Counted from the stretch's first letter, positions 37,512 to 48,407 are shown. The stretch is 61,460 nt of DNA from Rhizobiales bacterium UBA3584 (GCA_002375765.1 DFMV01000035.1:1-61460); one strand, 5' to 3'. Notes: generated from the sequence alone by a model not told the origin. Numbers and translations: made by a program.

Positions 37512-38543
37512 TTATCCCCTGGTCTTCCGGAAAATATTGAGATGACCGAGATTGCCGCGCTGCAGCCAGACAGCGGCGATAATGATGACGCCCTGCACTG
37601 CACCGTTGAGATAATTCGAGATGATATCGGTGAGGTTCAAAATATTGCCGATGGTCGTGAGCATGATCGCGCCGATCACCGTGCCCCCGATCCGGCCGTA
37701 ACCACCCTTGAGCATGGTGCCGCCGATAATGACCGCAGCAATCGCTTCAAGCTCCCATAATACGCCCGTCGATGACGACGCCGAGCCCAGGCGCGGAACA
37801 TAGATGATCGTGGCAATCGAGACGCAAAGCCCCTGGATGACATAGGTCAGTGTCTTCACACGGTCGACATTGATCGCCGAATAGCGGGCCACAGTCTCGT
37901 TGGATCCAATCGCCATGCAATAGCGTCCAAACGCCGTGCGGTTGAGTAGCACCCAGCCCAGAACGGCGACCACGGCAAAGACCACCACCGGAACGGGAAT
38001 GCCCAGCAGGCTGCCGTAATAGACGGGGCGGTACGCGTCGCGGATATCAAAGGCCAGCGACAACGTTCCGCCATCAGCAAAGTAGGTCACCAGTGAGCGA
38101 AATATCCCCATCGTGCCCAGCGTGACGATGAAGGCCTCGATCTTGCCCTTGGTGGTCATGAAGCCATTGAGAAAGCCAGCAGCCAGCCCGAGCAGCACCG
38201 AGGCAGCACAACCGAGCAGAACAGTCGGTATGCCAGTTCCGAGCGTCTCTATCGCTGCGTTCATGACGATGATCATCACGCCCGAAATCACCGCCGCCAT
38301 GGACCCGACCGAAAGATCGATCCCGCCCGCGGTGATGACGAAGGTCGCCCCGACGGCAATAATCCCGATAAAGGCCGACCGGGTCAGGAGGTTGGAGATA
38401 TTGCCCTCCGAGGCGAACGCCGAATTGAGCGCGAAACCCAATATGCACAGCGCAATCAGCGCCACGAGCGGCCCGAAGGTGTGATAATCGATCCTGAACC
38501 GCTTTTTGGCCGGCTTCACCCCTTCATGCGCTTGCGCGGTCAT
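37512..38543 (-). CDS. Sugar ABC transporter permease (RbsC-like)
   Basis: A 343-residue inner-membrane permease with about ten helices of the BPD_transp_2 family; [19 protein letters not shown] is the typical RbsC motif, followed by [23 protein letters not shown] (in part) and [17 protein letters not shown] near the C-terminus. It starts inside the ATPase gene (20-base overlap). Confidence 0.94.
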   Translation of the reverse strand: MTAQAHEGVKPAKKRFRIDYHTFGPLVALIALCILGFALNSAFASEGNISNLLTRSAFIGIIAVGATFVITAGGIDLSVGSMAAVISGVMIIVMNAAIETLGTGIPTVLLGCAASVLLGLAAGFLNGFMTTKGKIEAFIVTLGTMGIFRSLVTYFADGGTLSLAFDIRDAYRPVYYGSLLGIPVPVVVFAVVAVLGWVLLNRTAFGRYCMAIGSNETVARYSAINVDRVKTLTYVIQGLCVSIATIIYVPRLGSASSSTGVLWELEAIAAVIIGGTMLKGGYGRIGGTVIGAIMLTTIGNILNLTDIISNYLNGAVQGVIIIAAVWLQRGNLGHLNIFRKTRG

Positions 38544-40059
38544 CGTCCGATTCTCCCTTTAGCCCAGCGGCATAGCGCATGATTTCTCCCTCTTTGATTT
38601 CCGCGCCTTCGAGCGTGCCCATGCGGCGCCCTTCGCGCATCACCACAACCCGGTGCGAAAGCCCGATCACTTCCTGCATCTCGGATGAGACCACGATGAT
38701 CGATTTGCCCTCTTTGGCGAGCGCGGCGATGATGTGATAGATTTGTTGCTTGGTGCCGACATCGATCCCCCGCGTCGGCTCGTCGATAATGACGATTTCC
38801 GGCTCGCTTTCCATGGCCTTGCCCAGCATCAGTTTCTGCTGATTGCCGCCCGAAAGCTGGCCAACGCGAACCGAAGCGTCACGCGCCCTGATATCGAAGC
38901 GGCGCGTCGCCCGCTCCATGGCCTCGACTTCACTGGCTTCATCGAGAAAGCCATTCTTGAGGTGACGCTTGAGCGTTAGAAGCGTCAGGTTCGATTGCAG
39001 CCCGACATTGAGCAGCAATCCCTTTCCCTTGCGGTCCTTGGTCATATAGACCAGCCCTGCGTCGATGGCCTGGCCGATCGAGGAAAATGCCACGGGCTCG
39101 CCCCTGAGCCTCACCGTTCCGCCGGTTTTTTCCGTCAGACCAACGATAGCTTCCATGACCGCAGTGCGGCCCGACCCGATCAGCCCGGCAAAACCCAAAA
39201 TCTCGCCGCGCCGCAGCGCAAAGCTGACGCCGCGCACCCCCGGCGCCGTCAAACCCTCGACGTCGAGAATCACCGGAGCGTCGACATCGGGCTCGTGCTT
39301 GGGCGGATAAAGGTTGGACAATTCGCGCCCCACCATCATCTCGGCAATCGCGTCCGGTGTAAGGTCACCGGTCTCGACCGTCGCGATCAACTGCCCGTCG
39401 CGCAGTACGGTAATGCGGTCCGACAGCGCCATAACCTCGTCGAGCTTGTGGGAGATAAAGACGATGGCCACGCCCTTGGATTTCAGACGCCGCACCTGCT
39501 CGAAAAAAATGTCGGTTTCAGCCGATGTCAAAACGGCCGTCGGCTCGTCCATGATGAGCACCCGCGCATCACGGCTTATCGCCTTGGCGATTTCAACCAT
39601 CTGTTTGTCGGCGACCGAAAGGGTATTGATACGGGCATTTGGGTCGATGGCGACATGAAGACCGTCGAGAATCCGTTGCGCCTCGGCCAGCATGTCCTTG
39701 CGGCGCAAGAAACCGAACCGCACCCATTCCCGGCCCAGAAAAATGCTCTCGGCCACGGTCAGGTGCTCGGCAAGATTGAGCTCCTGATGAATAACGACGA
39801 TGCCCAGGGACGCGCTTTCGCCATTGGAGGGAAGGCGGATCGGCTCTCCATCGAGCACGATAGTGCCCGAGGTCGGCTGCTCGATGCCCGAAAGTATCTT
39901 GATGAGCGTGGACTTGCCCGCACCGTTCTCCCCGATCAGCGCGTGAACTTCGCCTTCACGAACGTCGAAATCGATACTGAACAGAACCGGCACTTCTCCA
40001 AAACTCTTGGAAACTCTGCTGGCTGCTAGAATATGTGGCGCACTGGCGCTTTCGGCCAT
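38524..40059 (-). CDS. Sugar ABC transporter ATPase, double NBD (RbsA-like)
   Basis: A 511-residue protein with two ATPase halves. First half: Walker [24 protein letters not shown], Walker [11 protein letters not shown]; second half: degenerate Walker [10 protein letters not shown] and signature [14 protein letters not shown], Walker [13 protein letters not shown]. This is the usual RbsA/XylG pattern. First gene of the ABC operon; the operators at 40122-40156 lie just upstream. Confidence 0.95.
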   Translation of the reverse strand: MAESASAPHILAASRVSKSFGEVPVLFSIDFDVREGEVHALIGENGAGKSTLIKILSGIEQPTSGTIVLDGEPIRLPSNGESASLGIVVIHQELNLAEHLTVAESIFLGREWVRFGFLRRKDMLAEAQRILDGLHVAIDPNARINTLSVADKQMVEIAKAISRDARVLIMDEPTAVLTSAETDIFFEQVRRLKSKGVAIVFISHKLDEVMALSDRITVLRDGQLIATVETGDLTPDAIAEMMVGRELSNLYPPKHEPDVDAPVILDVEGLTAPGVRGVSFALRRGEILGFAGLIGSGRTAVMEAIVGLTEKTGGTVRLRGEPVAFSSIGQAIDAGLVYMTKDRKGKGLLLNVGLQSNLTLLTLKRHLKNGFLDEASEVEAMERATRRFDIRARDASVRVGQLSGGNQQKLMLGKAMESEPEIVIIDEPTRGIDVGTKQQIYHIIAALAKEGKSIIVVSSEMQEVIGLSHRVVVMREGRRMGTLEGAEIKEGEIMRYAAGLKGESDDDRASA

Positions 40060-40121
40060 TCACCAGTCCTCCCCCGATCTCCCTACCGGCCGAGCGGCCA
40101 GCATCTCCAATTGTCGAGTTG

Positions 40122-40156
40122 TGTAAACCTTTTCATTTGGCATGTAAAGGTTTACA
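40122..40156. promoter_or_regulatory. Tandem LacI-type operators between the ABC operon and its regulator
   Basis: TGTAAACCTTTTCA (40122-40135, one mismatch from a palindrome) and TGTAAAGGTTTACA (40143-40156, perfect in its arms) start 21 bp apart, two helix turns. The two are also inverted repeats of each other in their 13-base outer arms. This suits binding of the divergent LacI regulator. A weaker third match, GTGTATAAACC, is at 40168. Confidence 0.65.
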
Positions 40157-40266
40157 CAGACGTAGATGTGTATAAACCATAGCGTCGGGATTGAGGTGGC
40201 TGGAGCGTTTCCGGCATGCCTTGAATGGCCGTGCTTTACAGGGAAAGCATCGGCAGGGGGAGAGCC

Positions 40267-41292
40267 TTGAGCGCGGTCAAACCAGCAACGATCGAGGATG
40301 TTGCACTGATCGCTGGCGTATCGATCGCCACGGTATCACGCGCACTCAACGAACCGGGCAAAGTCGCCGATTCCACGCGCCGCCGGGTTATCGAAGCCGT
40401 TGCGCAAACCGGCTATACGACCAATGCCATGGCACGCAATCTGCGCACCCGGCGTTCGCATATGATCCTCATTTTGGCGCCGGACGTTGGCGATCCCAAC
40501 TTTTCCAACATCCTGGTGGGTCTTGAAACCGAAGCGTCCAAGCGCGGCTATGGTGTCCTGATCGGCAACACACAGAACGATCCCGTTCGGGAAACCGATT
40601 ATCTGCGCTTCATCTCTTCCAACCAGGCCGATGGCATCATCTTGCTGACCGGGCATCTGCCCTTCGGCCTCGTCGACAATCAGCCCGGCGTGCGGCTTCC
40701 GCCCATGGTGGCGATCAACGAGCCGATCCCCAATTCCGACATTCCCTTTGTCGGTGTCGACAACGTGGAAGGCGCCCGCGTTGCCACCGACCACCTGATC
40801 AGCCAGGGCCATCGCGAAATCGCGTTCATCGGCCAATCTTCTGGCCGGACCGTCGCCCAATTGCGCGAGCAAGGCTTTCGCACAGCCCTCGCAGCGGCCG
40901 GCATATCTGTCCAATCTAGCTTCGTGCTCGAAGCCGATGGAACCACCGAAAGCGGACGCGCGGCGGCCGAACGCATGTTCGTGCGCGACAAGCTTCCGAC
41001 CGCCTTTTTCTGCGTCAACGACGCCACCGCATTGGGCGTATTGATCGCGCTCACCGCGCGCGGCTACGATCTGCCTCGCGAATTCTCGGTTATGGGCTTT
41101 GACGACATTTCCTTTGCCAGTTTCGTAACACCCTCGCTAACGACCATGAAACAGCCCCGCCTCAGAATCGGCGAGGCCAGCATGGACCTGCTGCTTGAAA
41201 TGCTGGAAGGTGAAAGACCAGCAAGACGCGAAATCCTTCTGCGCTCCGAACTTATTCTGCGCAATTCGGTCGCTCTGCGTCGACCAGCCTGA
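40267..41292 (+). CDS. LacI family transcriptional regulator
   Basis: A ~341-residue repressor. N-terminal helix-turn-helix and hinge: ATIEDVALIAGVSIATVSRAL, NEPGKVADSTRRRVIEA, GYTTNAMARNLRT; then a sugar-binding periplasmic-type core (MILILAPDVGDPNFSNILVG, VGVDNVEGARVATDHLI, VMGFDDISFASFVTPSLTT). The TTG 40267 is chosen because AGGGGGAGA precedes it and the product then begins right at the HTH; the open frame goes back to 40225. Divergent from the ABC operon it presumably represses. Confidence 0.9.
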   Translation: MSAVKPATIEDVALIAGVSIATVSRALNEPGKVADSTRRRVIEAVAQTGYTTNAMARNLRTRRSHMILILAPDVGDPNFSNILVGLETEASKRGYGVLIGNTQNDPVRETDYLRFISSNQADGIILLTGHLPFGLVDNQPGVRLPPMVAINEPIPNSDIPFVGVDNVEGARVATDHLISQGHREIAFIGQSSGRTVAQLREQGFRTALAAAGISVQSSFVLEADGTTESGRAAAERMFVRDKLPTAFFCVNDATALGVLIALTARGYDLPREFSVMGFDDISFASFVTPSLTTMKQPRLRIGEASMDLLLEMLEGERPARREILLRSELILRNSVALRRPA

Positions 41293-41295
41293 AGC

Positions 41296-41676
41296 CTATT
41301 CGGCCGGCGCTGGCTCGGTTTCCAACGATTCGGTCGCCGGTCCCACCGGATCAACCGGTGTGGTTTCGATGGGCGTATCGATCGCCGGTGCGTCAGAGCC
41401 CTCTGGCTCGGTCACGGCCTCGTCGGTGGGAGCTGGTGTTGGCAAGGCGTCCAGATCAGTGGCCACTTCATCGTCGGCAGCGGGCACATCTTCAAGCGTA
41501 GCGCCACCATCGGTTGTGGTTGCTGTTTCATCGTATGTCGCCGTGCTGAACCAATAGACAGCCGCGAACAGAACGACGATCGCAACCAGCCCATAGATCA
41601 GCGCACGCGAGTTCATTAGACGGCTGTTTCCCTGCCGCGCTTCAGTCTTGGTGAGATCAGGCTTTTCATCGCTCAT
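41296..41676 (-). CDS. Acidic membrane-anchored hypothetical protein
   Basis: A 126-residue protein: a cytosolic Lys-rich start, one membrane helix (ALIYGLVAIVVLFAAVYWF, about residues 25-43), then a long acidic, Pro/Thr-rich low-complexity tail (e.g. TDEAVTEPEGSDAP) outside. No domain. ATG 41676 follows GAGGGACG; the frame is open to 41787. It ends 3 bases from the LacI stop, convergent. Confidence 0.65.
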   Translation of the reverse strand: MSDEKPDLTKTEARQGNSRLMNSRALIYGLVAIVVLFAAVYWFSTATYDETATTTDGGATLEDVPAADDEVATDLDALPTPAPTDEAVTEPEGSDAPAIDTPIETTPVDPVGPATESLETEPAPAE

Positions 41677-41873
41677 TGTGCGTCCCTCGACATGTGGGCT
41701 CGACCGGAACCCAACGGACCGGGCAAAGTGCACGGCAAGGGTAGAACGCATGGTCGGAGATCCCGTTCCACGACGCTGGTGACGCAAAATTGGGCAAATG
41801 GAAAATATCGTTCAACAAGTCACCATCGCGCGTGCAATCGGCCTTGCGCCCCGCCGCATGTGACGACATAGTG

Positions 41874-41893
41874 TTTTTGTCCATTTGGTCTAA
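41874..41893 (+). promoter_or_regulatory. Candidate purine-regulon operator before the nucleoside ABC operon
   Basis: TTTTTGTCCATTTGGTCTAA at 41874-41893, 9 bases before the start codon region. Its core TCCA-TT-TGGTC matches ACCA-CA-TGGTC at 58639-58649 in the uraH/puuE intergenic region, both preceded by a T-run and followed by A residues. A repressor there would block initiation. Confidence 0.45.
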
Positions 41894-41905
41894 TTTTGGC
41901 GCGTG

Positions 41906-43441
41906 ATGACCGCAAGCGGCCCCGAAGCATTGCTGACCCTTAAAGGTCTCACCAAATCCTTCGGGAGTTTCAAGGCCAACGATTCCGTAGATCTCCAGAT
42001 TATCCCGGGCGAAATTCATGCTCTGCTCGGTGAGAATGGCGCCGGAAAATCGACCTTCGTCAAAATGCTCTATGGCGCACTCCAGCCCGATGCCGGCGAA
42101 ATGGTCTGGCGGGGAAAGCCCGTTTCCATTCCCAGCCCCGCCTTTGCGCGTCAGCTCGGCGTGGGCATGGTGTTCCAGCACTTTTCGCTCTTTGAAGCCC
42201 TTACGGTTGCCGAAAATGTTGCTGTCGCCCTGCCCGGTGACACTCCGATCAAAAAGGTGGCCGCCGACGTCGAAACCGTATCAAGGGAATATGGCCTGCC
42301 GCTCAAGGCCGGTGCCTATGTGCACGATCTCTCGGTGGGTGAGCGTCAACGCATCGAAATCGTGCGCTGCCTTCTGGGCCATCCCGATCTCGTCACCATG
42401 GACGAGCCGACCTCGGTGCTCACGCCCCAGGAGGTCGACGACCTTTTTGCTGTATTGCGCAAGCTGCGCGACGAGGGAAAGGCCATCCTCTATATTTCGC
42501 ACAAGCTCGAAGAAGTTCGGGCGCTGTGCGAACGCGCAACCATCCTCAGGCACGGCAAGGTCGTAGGCACCTGTATTCCGCGCGATGAAACCGCCGCCTC
42601 CATCGCGCGCATGATGGTCGGCGCCGATATTCACCAGATCCGGCCGGCCAAGGCGCGCCCGCAAGGCGCCGAACCGCTGCTCTCCATCTCGAATCTTTCG
42701 ATGGACTCCCGCGACGTTTTCGGCACACCGTTAAAGGATATCTCGCTCGATCTGTTCCCCGGCGAGATTGTGGGTATCGCAGGAATTGCCGGAAACGGGC
42801 AGTCGGAGCTCTTCGATGTGCTCTCCGGCGAACGCCTTGCCGGCCGTCCCGAACAGGTCACGCTTTTCGGAAAACCCGTAGGCCACGACGACATCACCGC
42901 CCGGCGCGCCAAGGGCGCTGTCTTTATCTCCGAGGAGCGTCTGGGTCATGCCACCGTGCCATCCCTTTCGTTGAGCGAAAACGTTATCCTCACCCGCTAC
43001 AGGGTCAATCCGGGGCTCAAATCGGGCATGTTCCTCAACCGAGGCAAGGCCAAAAGCCTGCTCGGCACCATCGTTGATGCCCTCGACGTTCGCAAAAGTG
43101 CGCCCGATCCGGCGGCCCAATCGCTTTCGGGGGGCAACCTCCAGAAGTTCATCATCGGGCGCGAAGTACTCGAAGATCCCAAGGTGATCATCGTCAACCA
43201 ACCCACCTGGGGCGTTGATGCCGGATCGGCGGCGCGCATCCGTCAGACCCTGGTCGACCTCGCCGAGGGCGGCGCCGCGGTTCTGGTCATCAGCCAGGAC
43301 CTTGACGAGCTTTTTGAATTCACCGACCGCCTCGCCGCGATCGCCGAAGGCCGCCTCTCCGATTTCGCTCCCGTGGCCCAGACCGACCGCAATGCCATCG
43401 GGCTCAAGATGTCGGGCATTTTCGAGGGGCAGACCGCATGA
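41906..43441 (+). CDS. Nucleoside/nucleobase ABC transporter ATPase (double NBD)
   Basis: A 511-residue double ATPase (YufO-like). Walker [29 protein letters not shown], Walker B LVTMDEPTSV in the first half; GIAGNGQSELFDVLSGE and LSGGNLQKFIIGREV in the second. Usual for BMP-type purine/nucleoside importers. GTG 41903 is an alternative start. Overlaps the permease gene by 4 bases. Confidence 0.92.
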   Translation: MTASGPEALLTLKGLTKSFGSFKANDSVDLQIIPGEIHALLGENGAGKSTFVKMLYGALQPDAGEMVWRGKPVSIPSPAFARQLGVGMVFQHFSLFEALTVAENVAVALPGDTPIKKVAADVETVSREYGLPLKAGAYVHDLSVGERQRIEIVRCLLGHPDLVTMDEPTSVLTPQEVDDLFAVLRKLRDEGKAILYISHKLEEVRALCERATILRHGKVVGTCIPRDETAASIARMMVGADIHQIRPAKARPQGAEPLLSISNLSMDSRDVFGTPLKDISLDLFPGEIVGIAGIAGNGQSELFDVLSGERLAGRPEQVTLFGKPVGHDDITARRAKGAVFISEERLGHATVPSLSLSENVILTRYRVNPGLKSGMFLNRGKAKSLLGTIVDALDVRKSAPDPAAQSLSGGNLQKFIIGREVLEDPKVIIVNQPTWGVDAGSAARIRQTLVDLAEGGAAVLVISQDLDELFEFTDRLAAIAEGRLSDFAPVAQTDRNAIGLKMSGIFEGQTA

Positions 43442-44532
43442 GGCTCGAACTCATAAAACGCGGCAACCCCTCGCGCGCGCTGCAATTTCTCTCCCCGCTG
43501 ATCGGCCTTGCGCTGGCGGTAGTCACTGGCGCGATCATGTTCGCCATTCTGGGCAAAGACCCGCTGGCGGCGCTCTATGTCTATTTCGTCGAGCCGCTGA
43601 CCGAGCTGTGGTCCGTCCACGAACTGCTCATCAAAGCCGCACCGCTGATTCTCATGGGGGCCGGTCTTTCGGTCTGCTATCTTTCCAACAACTGGAACAT
43701 CGGCGCCGAAGGTCAGTTCATCATGGGCGCTTTGGCCGGGTCGATCTTCCCGGTCCTGTTCACCGACCTCCAAACCCCGTTTGTTCTGCCGCTGATGATG
43801 GTGTTCGCCATCGTTGGCGGCGCACTCTGGGCCGGCATTCCCGCGCTGCTCAAGGCCAAATTCAACACCAACGAAATCCTCGTCAGCCTGATGCTGGTCT
43901 ATGTAGCGGAACTGATTCTCGACTATCTCGTGCGTGGCCCGTGGCGCAATCCGGGTGGCATGAATTTCCCCGAATCGGTGCGCTTCCATTCTTTCGCCCG
44001 CATCCCCGAACTGATGCCAGCCGATGGCCGTGCCAATTGGGGCATCGTGATCGCGATTGTCGTCGCCATCGCCATCTGGGTCATGCTCTCGCGCACGCTG
44101 AAGGGCTTCGAGATCAAGGTGCTCGGCACCAGCCCCCGTGCCGGCAAATTCGCCGGTTTCGACGCAAAGAAGATGATCTTTTTCTCCTTCCTTCTGGCCG
44201 GCGCCTGTGCCGGGCTGGCTGGCATCATCGAAGTGGCTGGTGCCTCGGCGCAGTTGCGCCCCATCATCTCGCCGGGCTACGGGTTCACTGCCATCATCGT
44301 GGCTTTCCTGGGCCGTCTCAATCCGCTCGGCGTGATCGTCGCGGGATTGGTGCTGGCGCTTACCTATCTCGGCGGAGAGGCCGCCCAGATTTCGCTTGGA
44401 CTTTCCGACAAGGTCGCCCGAGTCTTTCAGGGCGCGTTGCTGCTCTATATCCTGGCCTGCGATACGCTGATCCATTACCGCATCCGCTTTGCCCGCGCGC
44501 CAAAGGCATCGGGGAGTGTCGCCGATGCTTGA
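43438..44532 (+). CDS. Nucleoside ABC transporter permease 1
   Basis: A 364-residue permease (YufP-like) with about nine helices: LLIKAAPLILMGAGLSVCY, NNWNIGAEGQFIMGALAGS (family motif), FNTNEILVSLMLVYVAEL and GFDAKKMIFFSFLLAGACAGLAG (in part). Works with the next gene as a heterodimer. ATGA-type overlap at the start. Confidence 0.93.
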   Translation: MRLELIKRGNPSRALQFLSPLIGLALAVVTGAIMFAILGKDPLAALYVYFVEPLTELWSVHELLIKAAPLILMGAGLSVCYLSNNWNIGAEGQFIMGALAGSIFPVLFTDLQTPFVLPLMMVFAIVGGALWAGIPALLKAKFNTNEILVSLMLVYVAELILDYLVRGPWRNPGGMNFPESVRFHSFARIPELMPADGRANWGIVIAIVVAIAIWVMLSRTLKGFEIKVLGTSPRAGKFAGFDAKKMIFFSFLLAGACAGLAGIIEVAGASAQLRPIISPGYGFTAIIVAFLGRLNPLGVIVAGLVLALTYLGGEAAQISLGLSDKVARVFQGALLLYILACDTLIHYRIRFARAPKASGSVADA

Positions 44533-45439
44533 ATCGATCCTTCTCACCATCATCACGGCCGCAACGCCGCTTTTGTTGGCCGCCCTCGGCGAGTTGGTCG
44601 TCGAACGCTCCGGCACCCTCAATCTCGGCGTCGAGGGCATGATGGTCATGGGTGCCGTCGGCGGTTTTGTCGGCATGATCGTCACCGGCAATCCCTTCAT
44701 CGGCGCGCTGGTCGGCGTGCTGTTCGGCACCGTCCTCTCGCTGCTCTTTGCCTTTCTGGCGCTCACGCTGGCAACAAACCAATATGCAACCGGCCTTGCC
44801 CTCACCATTCTGGGCCTTGGCCTATCCGGATTGATCGGCGAGCCCTATGTCGGCCGTTCGGCTGTCCGCATGCCGGTTCTCGATATCCCCGTACTGTCCG
44901 ATATTCCGATCATCGGCCGCCTGCTGTTCGGCCAGGACGTCATCTTCTATATATCCATCGCGCTTGTCATCGGCGTGGCCTGGTTCCTGTTCAGAACAAA
45001 AAAGGGCCTCACTCTGCGCTCGATCGGTGACAATCCGCAATCGGCCCACGCACTCGGCATCAAGGTCATCCGCTATCGCTATCTGGCCGTCCTGTTCGGT
45101 GGGGCTTGTGCGGGCCTGGCTGGCGCCCATCTCTCACTCGTTTACACTCCCCAATGGACCGAAAACATGTCGGCGGGCCGAGGCTGGATTGCGTTGGCGC
45201 TCGTGGTTTTCGCCTCCTGGCGACCGGCCCGGGTGCTGGCGGGCGCCTATCTGTTCGGCGCGGTCTCGATTGGCCAGTTGCACGCCCAGGCTCTGGGGAT
45301 CGGCATTCCGTCCCAGTTCCTTTCGGCACTCCCCTATCTCGCCACCGTCCTGGTTCTGGTCTTGATTTCCCAGAACCGGCGGCTGACGCTGATTAACACC
45401 CCGGCCTCGCTCGGCAAGAGCTTCGTGCCGGATCGCTAA
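44525..45439 (+). CDS. Nucleoside ABC transporter permease 2
   Basis: A 304-residue permease (YufQ-like): LGELVVERSGTLNLGVEGMM, MGAVGGFVGMIVTGNPFIG, LATNQYATGLALTILGLGLSG (in part), SIGDNPQSAHALGIKV and GRGWIALALVVFASWRP. The ATG 44525 lies inside the end of permease 1 (8-base overlap). Confidence 0.93.
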   Translation: MLESILLTIITAATPLLLAALGELVVERSGTLNLGVEGMMVMGAVGGFVGMIVTGNPFIGALVGVLFGTVLSLLFAFLALTLATNQYATGLALTILGLGLSGLIGEPYVGRSAVRMPVLDIPVLSDIPIIGRLLFGQDVIFYISIALVIGVAWFLFRTKKGLTLRSIGDNPQSAHALGIKVIRYRYLAVLFGGACAGLAGAHLSLVYTPQWTENMSAGRGWIALALVVFASWRPARVLAGAYLFGAVSIGQLHAQALGIGIPSQFLSALPYLATVLVLVLISQNRRLTLINTPASLGKSFVPDR

Positions 45440-45465
45440 AACCAAAGTTCAAGGAAGGGACACTC

Positions 45466-46539
45466 ATGAAAACGCTCCTCTCAACTCTTGCGGCAGCCAC
45501 GGCACTGTCGCTGACTCTGGTTCCTGCAGCCATGGCGCAGGACGAGCCCGTCGAAGCCTGCTTTGTCTATGTCGGTTCGCACACCGATGGCGGCTGGAGC
45601 CAGGCTCACGACATCGCGCGCCTCGCGGTGGAAGAGGAATATGGCGATGCCGTCGAAACCCGCTTCATCGAAAACGTCGCCGAAGCCACCTCCGAGGGTG
45701 CCATCGAGCGCATGGCGCGTTCCGGCTGTGACATCATCTTCACCACCTCCTTCGGCTTCATGGACCCCACCATCGCCGTTGCCGAACGCTTTCCGGACGT
45801 CAAGTTCGAGCACGCTACCGGCTACAAGACCGCGCCCAACGTCTCGGTCTACAATTCGCGCTTTTATGAAGGCCGCTACATTCAGGGCGTGATCGCCGCC
45901 TCGATGTCGGAAGCAGGGGTTGCCGGCTACATTGGCTCGTTCCCGATCCCTGAAGTTGTGCAGGGCATCAATGCCTTCATGCTTGGTGCGCAGTCGATCG
46001 ACCCCGATTTCGCCGTCAAGGTGGTCTGGGCCAACTCCTGGTATGATCCCGGCGCGGAAGCCGATGCCGCCAAGGTTCTGATGGACCAGGGCGTCGATAT
46101 CATCACCCAGCACACCGACTCCACCGCCCCCATGCAGGAAGCCGCCGCCCGCGGCATCAAGGCGTTCGGTCAGGCTTCCGACATGATCGAAGCTGGTCCT
46201 GAAACCCAGCTGACGGCCATCGTGGACACCTGGGCGCCCTATTACATCGAACGCGTCGGCGCGGTGATCGATGGCACCTGGGAAACCTCGGACAGCTGGG
46301 ACGGGCTGGTCGACGGCATTCTGACAATGGCACCTTACACCAACATGCCCGAAGAGGTCGCAGCGCTAGCCGAAGAAACCGAGGAAGCCATCAAATCCGG
46401 CGAACTCTTTGTCTTTACCGGCCCGATCAACAAGCAGGACGGCACCCAATGGCTCGCCGAAGGCGAACAGGCCGATGACGGCACTCTGCTGGGTCTGAAC
46501 TTCTATGTCGAAGGCGTGGACGACCAGCTTCCGCAGTAA
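45466..46539 (+). CDS. BMP-family periplasmic nucleoside/nucleobase-binding protein
   Basis: A 357-residue substrate-binding protein. Signal peptide MKTLLSTLAAATALSLTLVP, ending AAMAQ; then VGSHTDGGWSQAHDIA, FTTSFGFMDPTIAVA, SVYNSRFYEGRYIQG and DIITQHTDSTAPMQ. BMP/TmpC proteins bind purine nucleosides; with adenine deaminase downstream, a purine base or nucleoside is the likely ligand. SD AAGGAAGG is 7 bases before ATG. Confidence 0.93.
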   Translation: MKTLLSTLAAATALSLTLVPAAMAQDEPVEACFVYVGSHTDGGWSQAHDIARLAVEEEYGDAVETRFIENVAEATSEGAIERMARSGCDIIFTTSFGFMDPTIAVAERFPDVKFEHATGYKTAPNVSVYNSRFYEGRYIQGVIAASMSEAGVAGYIGSFPIPEVVQGINAFMLGAQSIDPDFAVKVVWANSWYDPGAEADAAKVLMDQGVDIITQHTDSTAPMQEAAARGIKAFGQASDMIEAGPETQLTAIVDTWAPYYIERVGAVIDGTWETSDSWDGLVDGILTMAPYTNMPEEVAALAEETEEAIKSGELFVFTGPINKQDGTQWLAEGEQADDGTLLGLNFYVEGVDDQLPQ

Positions 46540-46560
46540 GCTCCAAGGTTCTGTCAATCG

Positions 46561-46592
46561 AAAGCGGCGGCAGCAATGCCGCCGCTTTTGTT
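46561..46592 (+). terminator. Rho-independent terminator after the BMP operon
   Basis: AAAGCGGCGGCA (46561-46572), loop GCAA, then the 12-base complement (46577-46588), followed by TGTTTC. Strong GC stem. The adenine deaminase gene 60 bases on may then have its own promoter or rely on readthrough. Confidence 0.85.
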
Positions 46593-46651
46593 TCTTGACC
46601 GAACACCCGCGCCGCGACACCCTTCTGGTACAAGACCAAGGACAATAGCTG

Positions 46652-48361
46652 ATGACTGACGCTGCCACTCTCGCCCGCATGATCCGCGCCGGACGCGGGC
46701 TTGATCCTGCCGATCTGGTCATCAGGAACGTCCGGCGGCTCGATATTGTTACCGGTGAAGTCACCCAGACCGACATCGCCATCGTCGCAGATCGCATCGT
46801 CGGCACCCATGGCACTTATGCGGGCCACAGCGAAATCGATGGCGCCGGCCGCTTTGCCGTGCCCGGCTTCATCGATACCCATCTTCACATCGAATCCTCG
46901 CTCGTCACCCCGCTCGAATTCGACCGTTGCGTGCTGCCCCACGGCGTCACAACCGTCATCTGCGATCCCCACGAAATTGCTAACGTGCTCGGTGCCAGGG
47001 GGATCAGTTACTTCCTCGATTGCGCCGAGCAATCGATCATGGATATCCGCATCAACCTTTCTTCCTGCGTCCCCGCCACCCCATTCGAGACGGCCGGCGC
47101 GCGCCTCGAGATCGAAGATTTGTTACCCTTTGTCGATCACCCCAAGGTCATCGGCCTTGCCGAAATGATGAACTTTCCCGGCGTAATCAATTGCGATCCG
47201 GGAATTCTGGCCAAGCTCGAAGCCTTCCAACACCGGCACATGGATGGCCACGCACCGCTGCTCTCCGGGTTCGATCTTAACGCCTATCTGGCTGCTGGCA
47301 TCCGCACAGACCATGAAGCGACGAGCGCGACCGAGGCTCGCGAAAAGCTCTCCAAGGGCATGGCGATCCTCATTCGCGAGGGCTCGGTGTCAAAAGACCT
47401 CGACGCACTGGCTGAGATCCTCGACGCAAACACCTCGGCCTTCGTTGCGCTCTGCACGGACGACCGTAACCCGCTCGACATTGCCGAAGAGGGCCATCTG
47501 GATTCTTCGATCCGCCGCCTGATCGCCCATGGTTGCCCGCTCCATCACGTCTATCGCGCCGCCTCCCATTCTGCTGCTCGCATTTTCGGCCTCAAGGACC
47601 GCGGGCACGTCGCGTCGGGCTGGCGCGCGGACATCGCGCTGCTCGATAGCCTGGAGGATTGCCGCGTTTCCGATGTCGTTTCGGCCGGTCGCCTTGTCAC
47701 CGAAGCACTCTGGGCAACCCGCGAACAGGTCGCCCCGGTTGGTCTTGACTCCATGAAGGCAAAGCCGGTCGAGCCATCGGCTTTCATTACAGCGCCCGAT
47801 CCCGACAAGAACGAAGTGCCGGTAATCGGCGTCAAACCCGGCCTCATTCTAACCTTCCGCGAGAGCGCGGCCCTGGCTAGCGACGAAGACGGGCTGAAAC
47901 CGGACACCAGTGCCGATGTCATCAAGGTGGCGGTCATCGAGCGCCATGGCATCAACGGCAATATCGGCCGGTCCTTCGTCAAGGGCTTCGGGCTCAAGCG
48001 CGGCGCCATCGCCTCTTCAGTCGGCCATGACAGCCATAATATCACCGTGGTCGGTGTGACCGATGAGGATATGGCGCTGGCCGTCAATCGCCTCATCGAA
48101 ATCGGTGGCGGCTTTTCCGTTGCTTGCGAGGGCGAAATCCTCGCCGACCTCGCTCTGCCCATTGCTGGACTGATGAGTCCGGAACCCTTCGAGATCGTCA
48201 CCGAACACCTCGAACATTTGCGCGAGGCGGCAAGGGCGCTCGATTGCACCCTGCCTGAACCCTTCCTTCAGGTCGCTTTTCTTGCCCTGCCGGTCATTCC
48301 GCACCTGAAAATGACCGACAACGGTCTGTTTGACGTCGACAAGTTCGATTTCGTCTCATGA
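46652..48361 (+). CDS. ade: Adenine deaminase
   Basis: A 569-residue amidohydrolase turning adenine into hypoxanthine. [19 protein letters not shown] is the metal-binding start, then [29 protein letters not shown], the [19 protein letters not shown] segment, CTDDRNPLD and the C-terminal ADE domain with [20 protein letters not shown] and [14 protein letters not shown]. Feeds hypoxanthine to XdhAB. Confidence 0.96.
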   Translation: MTDAATLARMIRAGRGLDPADLVIRNVRRLDIVTGEVTQTDIAIVADRIVGTHGTYAGHSEIDGAGRFAVPGFIDTHLHIESSLVTPLEFDRCVLPHGVTTVICDPHEIANVLGARGISYFLDCAEQSIMDIRINLSSCVPATPFETAGARLEIEDLLPFVDHPKVIGLAEMMNFPGVINCDPGILAKLEAFQHRHMDGHAPLLSGFDLNAYLAAGIRTDHEATSATEAREKLSKGMAILIREGSVSKDLDALAEILDANTSAFVALCTDDRNPLDIAEEGHLDSSIRRLIAHGCPLHHVYRAASHSAARIFGLKDRGHVASGWRADIALLDSLEDCRVSDVVSAGRLVTEALWATREQVAPVGLDSMKAKPVEPSAFITAPDPDKNEVPVIGVKPGLILTFRESAALASDEDGLKPDTSADVIKVAVIERHGINGNIGRSFVKGFGLKRGAIASSVGHDSHNITVVGVTDEDMALAVNRLIEIGGGFSVACEGEILADLALPIAGLMSPEPFEIVTEHLEHLREAARALDCTLPEPFLQVAFLALPVIPHLKMTDNGLFDVDKFDFVS

Positions 48362-48407
48362 CCGTGCACGGCTTGATTAAGCCACTTTCCCTCTTATCTC
48401 TTAGAGC

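Noticed and set aside
43243..44808. 521-codon minus-strand frame over the nucleoside permeases
   Set aside because: Antisense shadow of two membrane permeases; His/Asp/Gln-rich nonsense composition.
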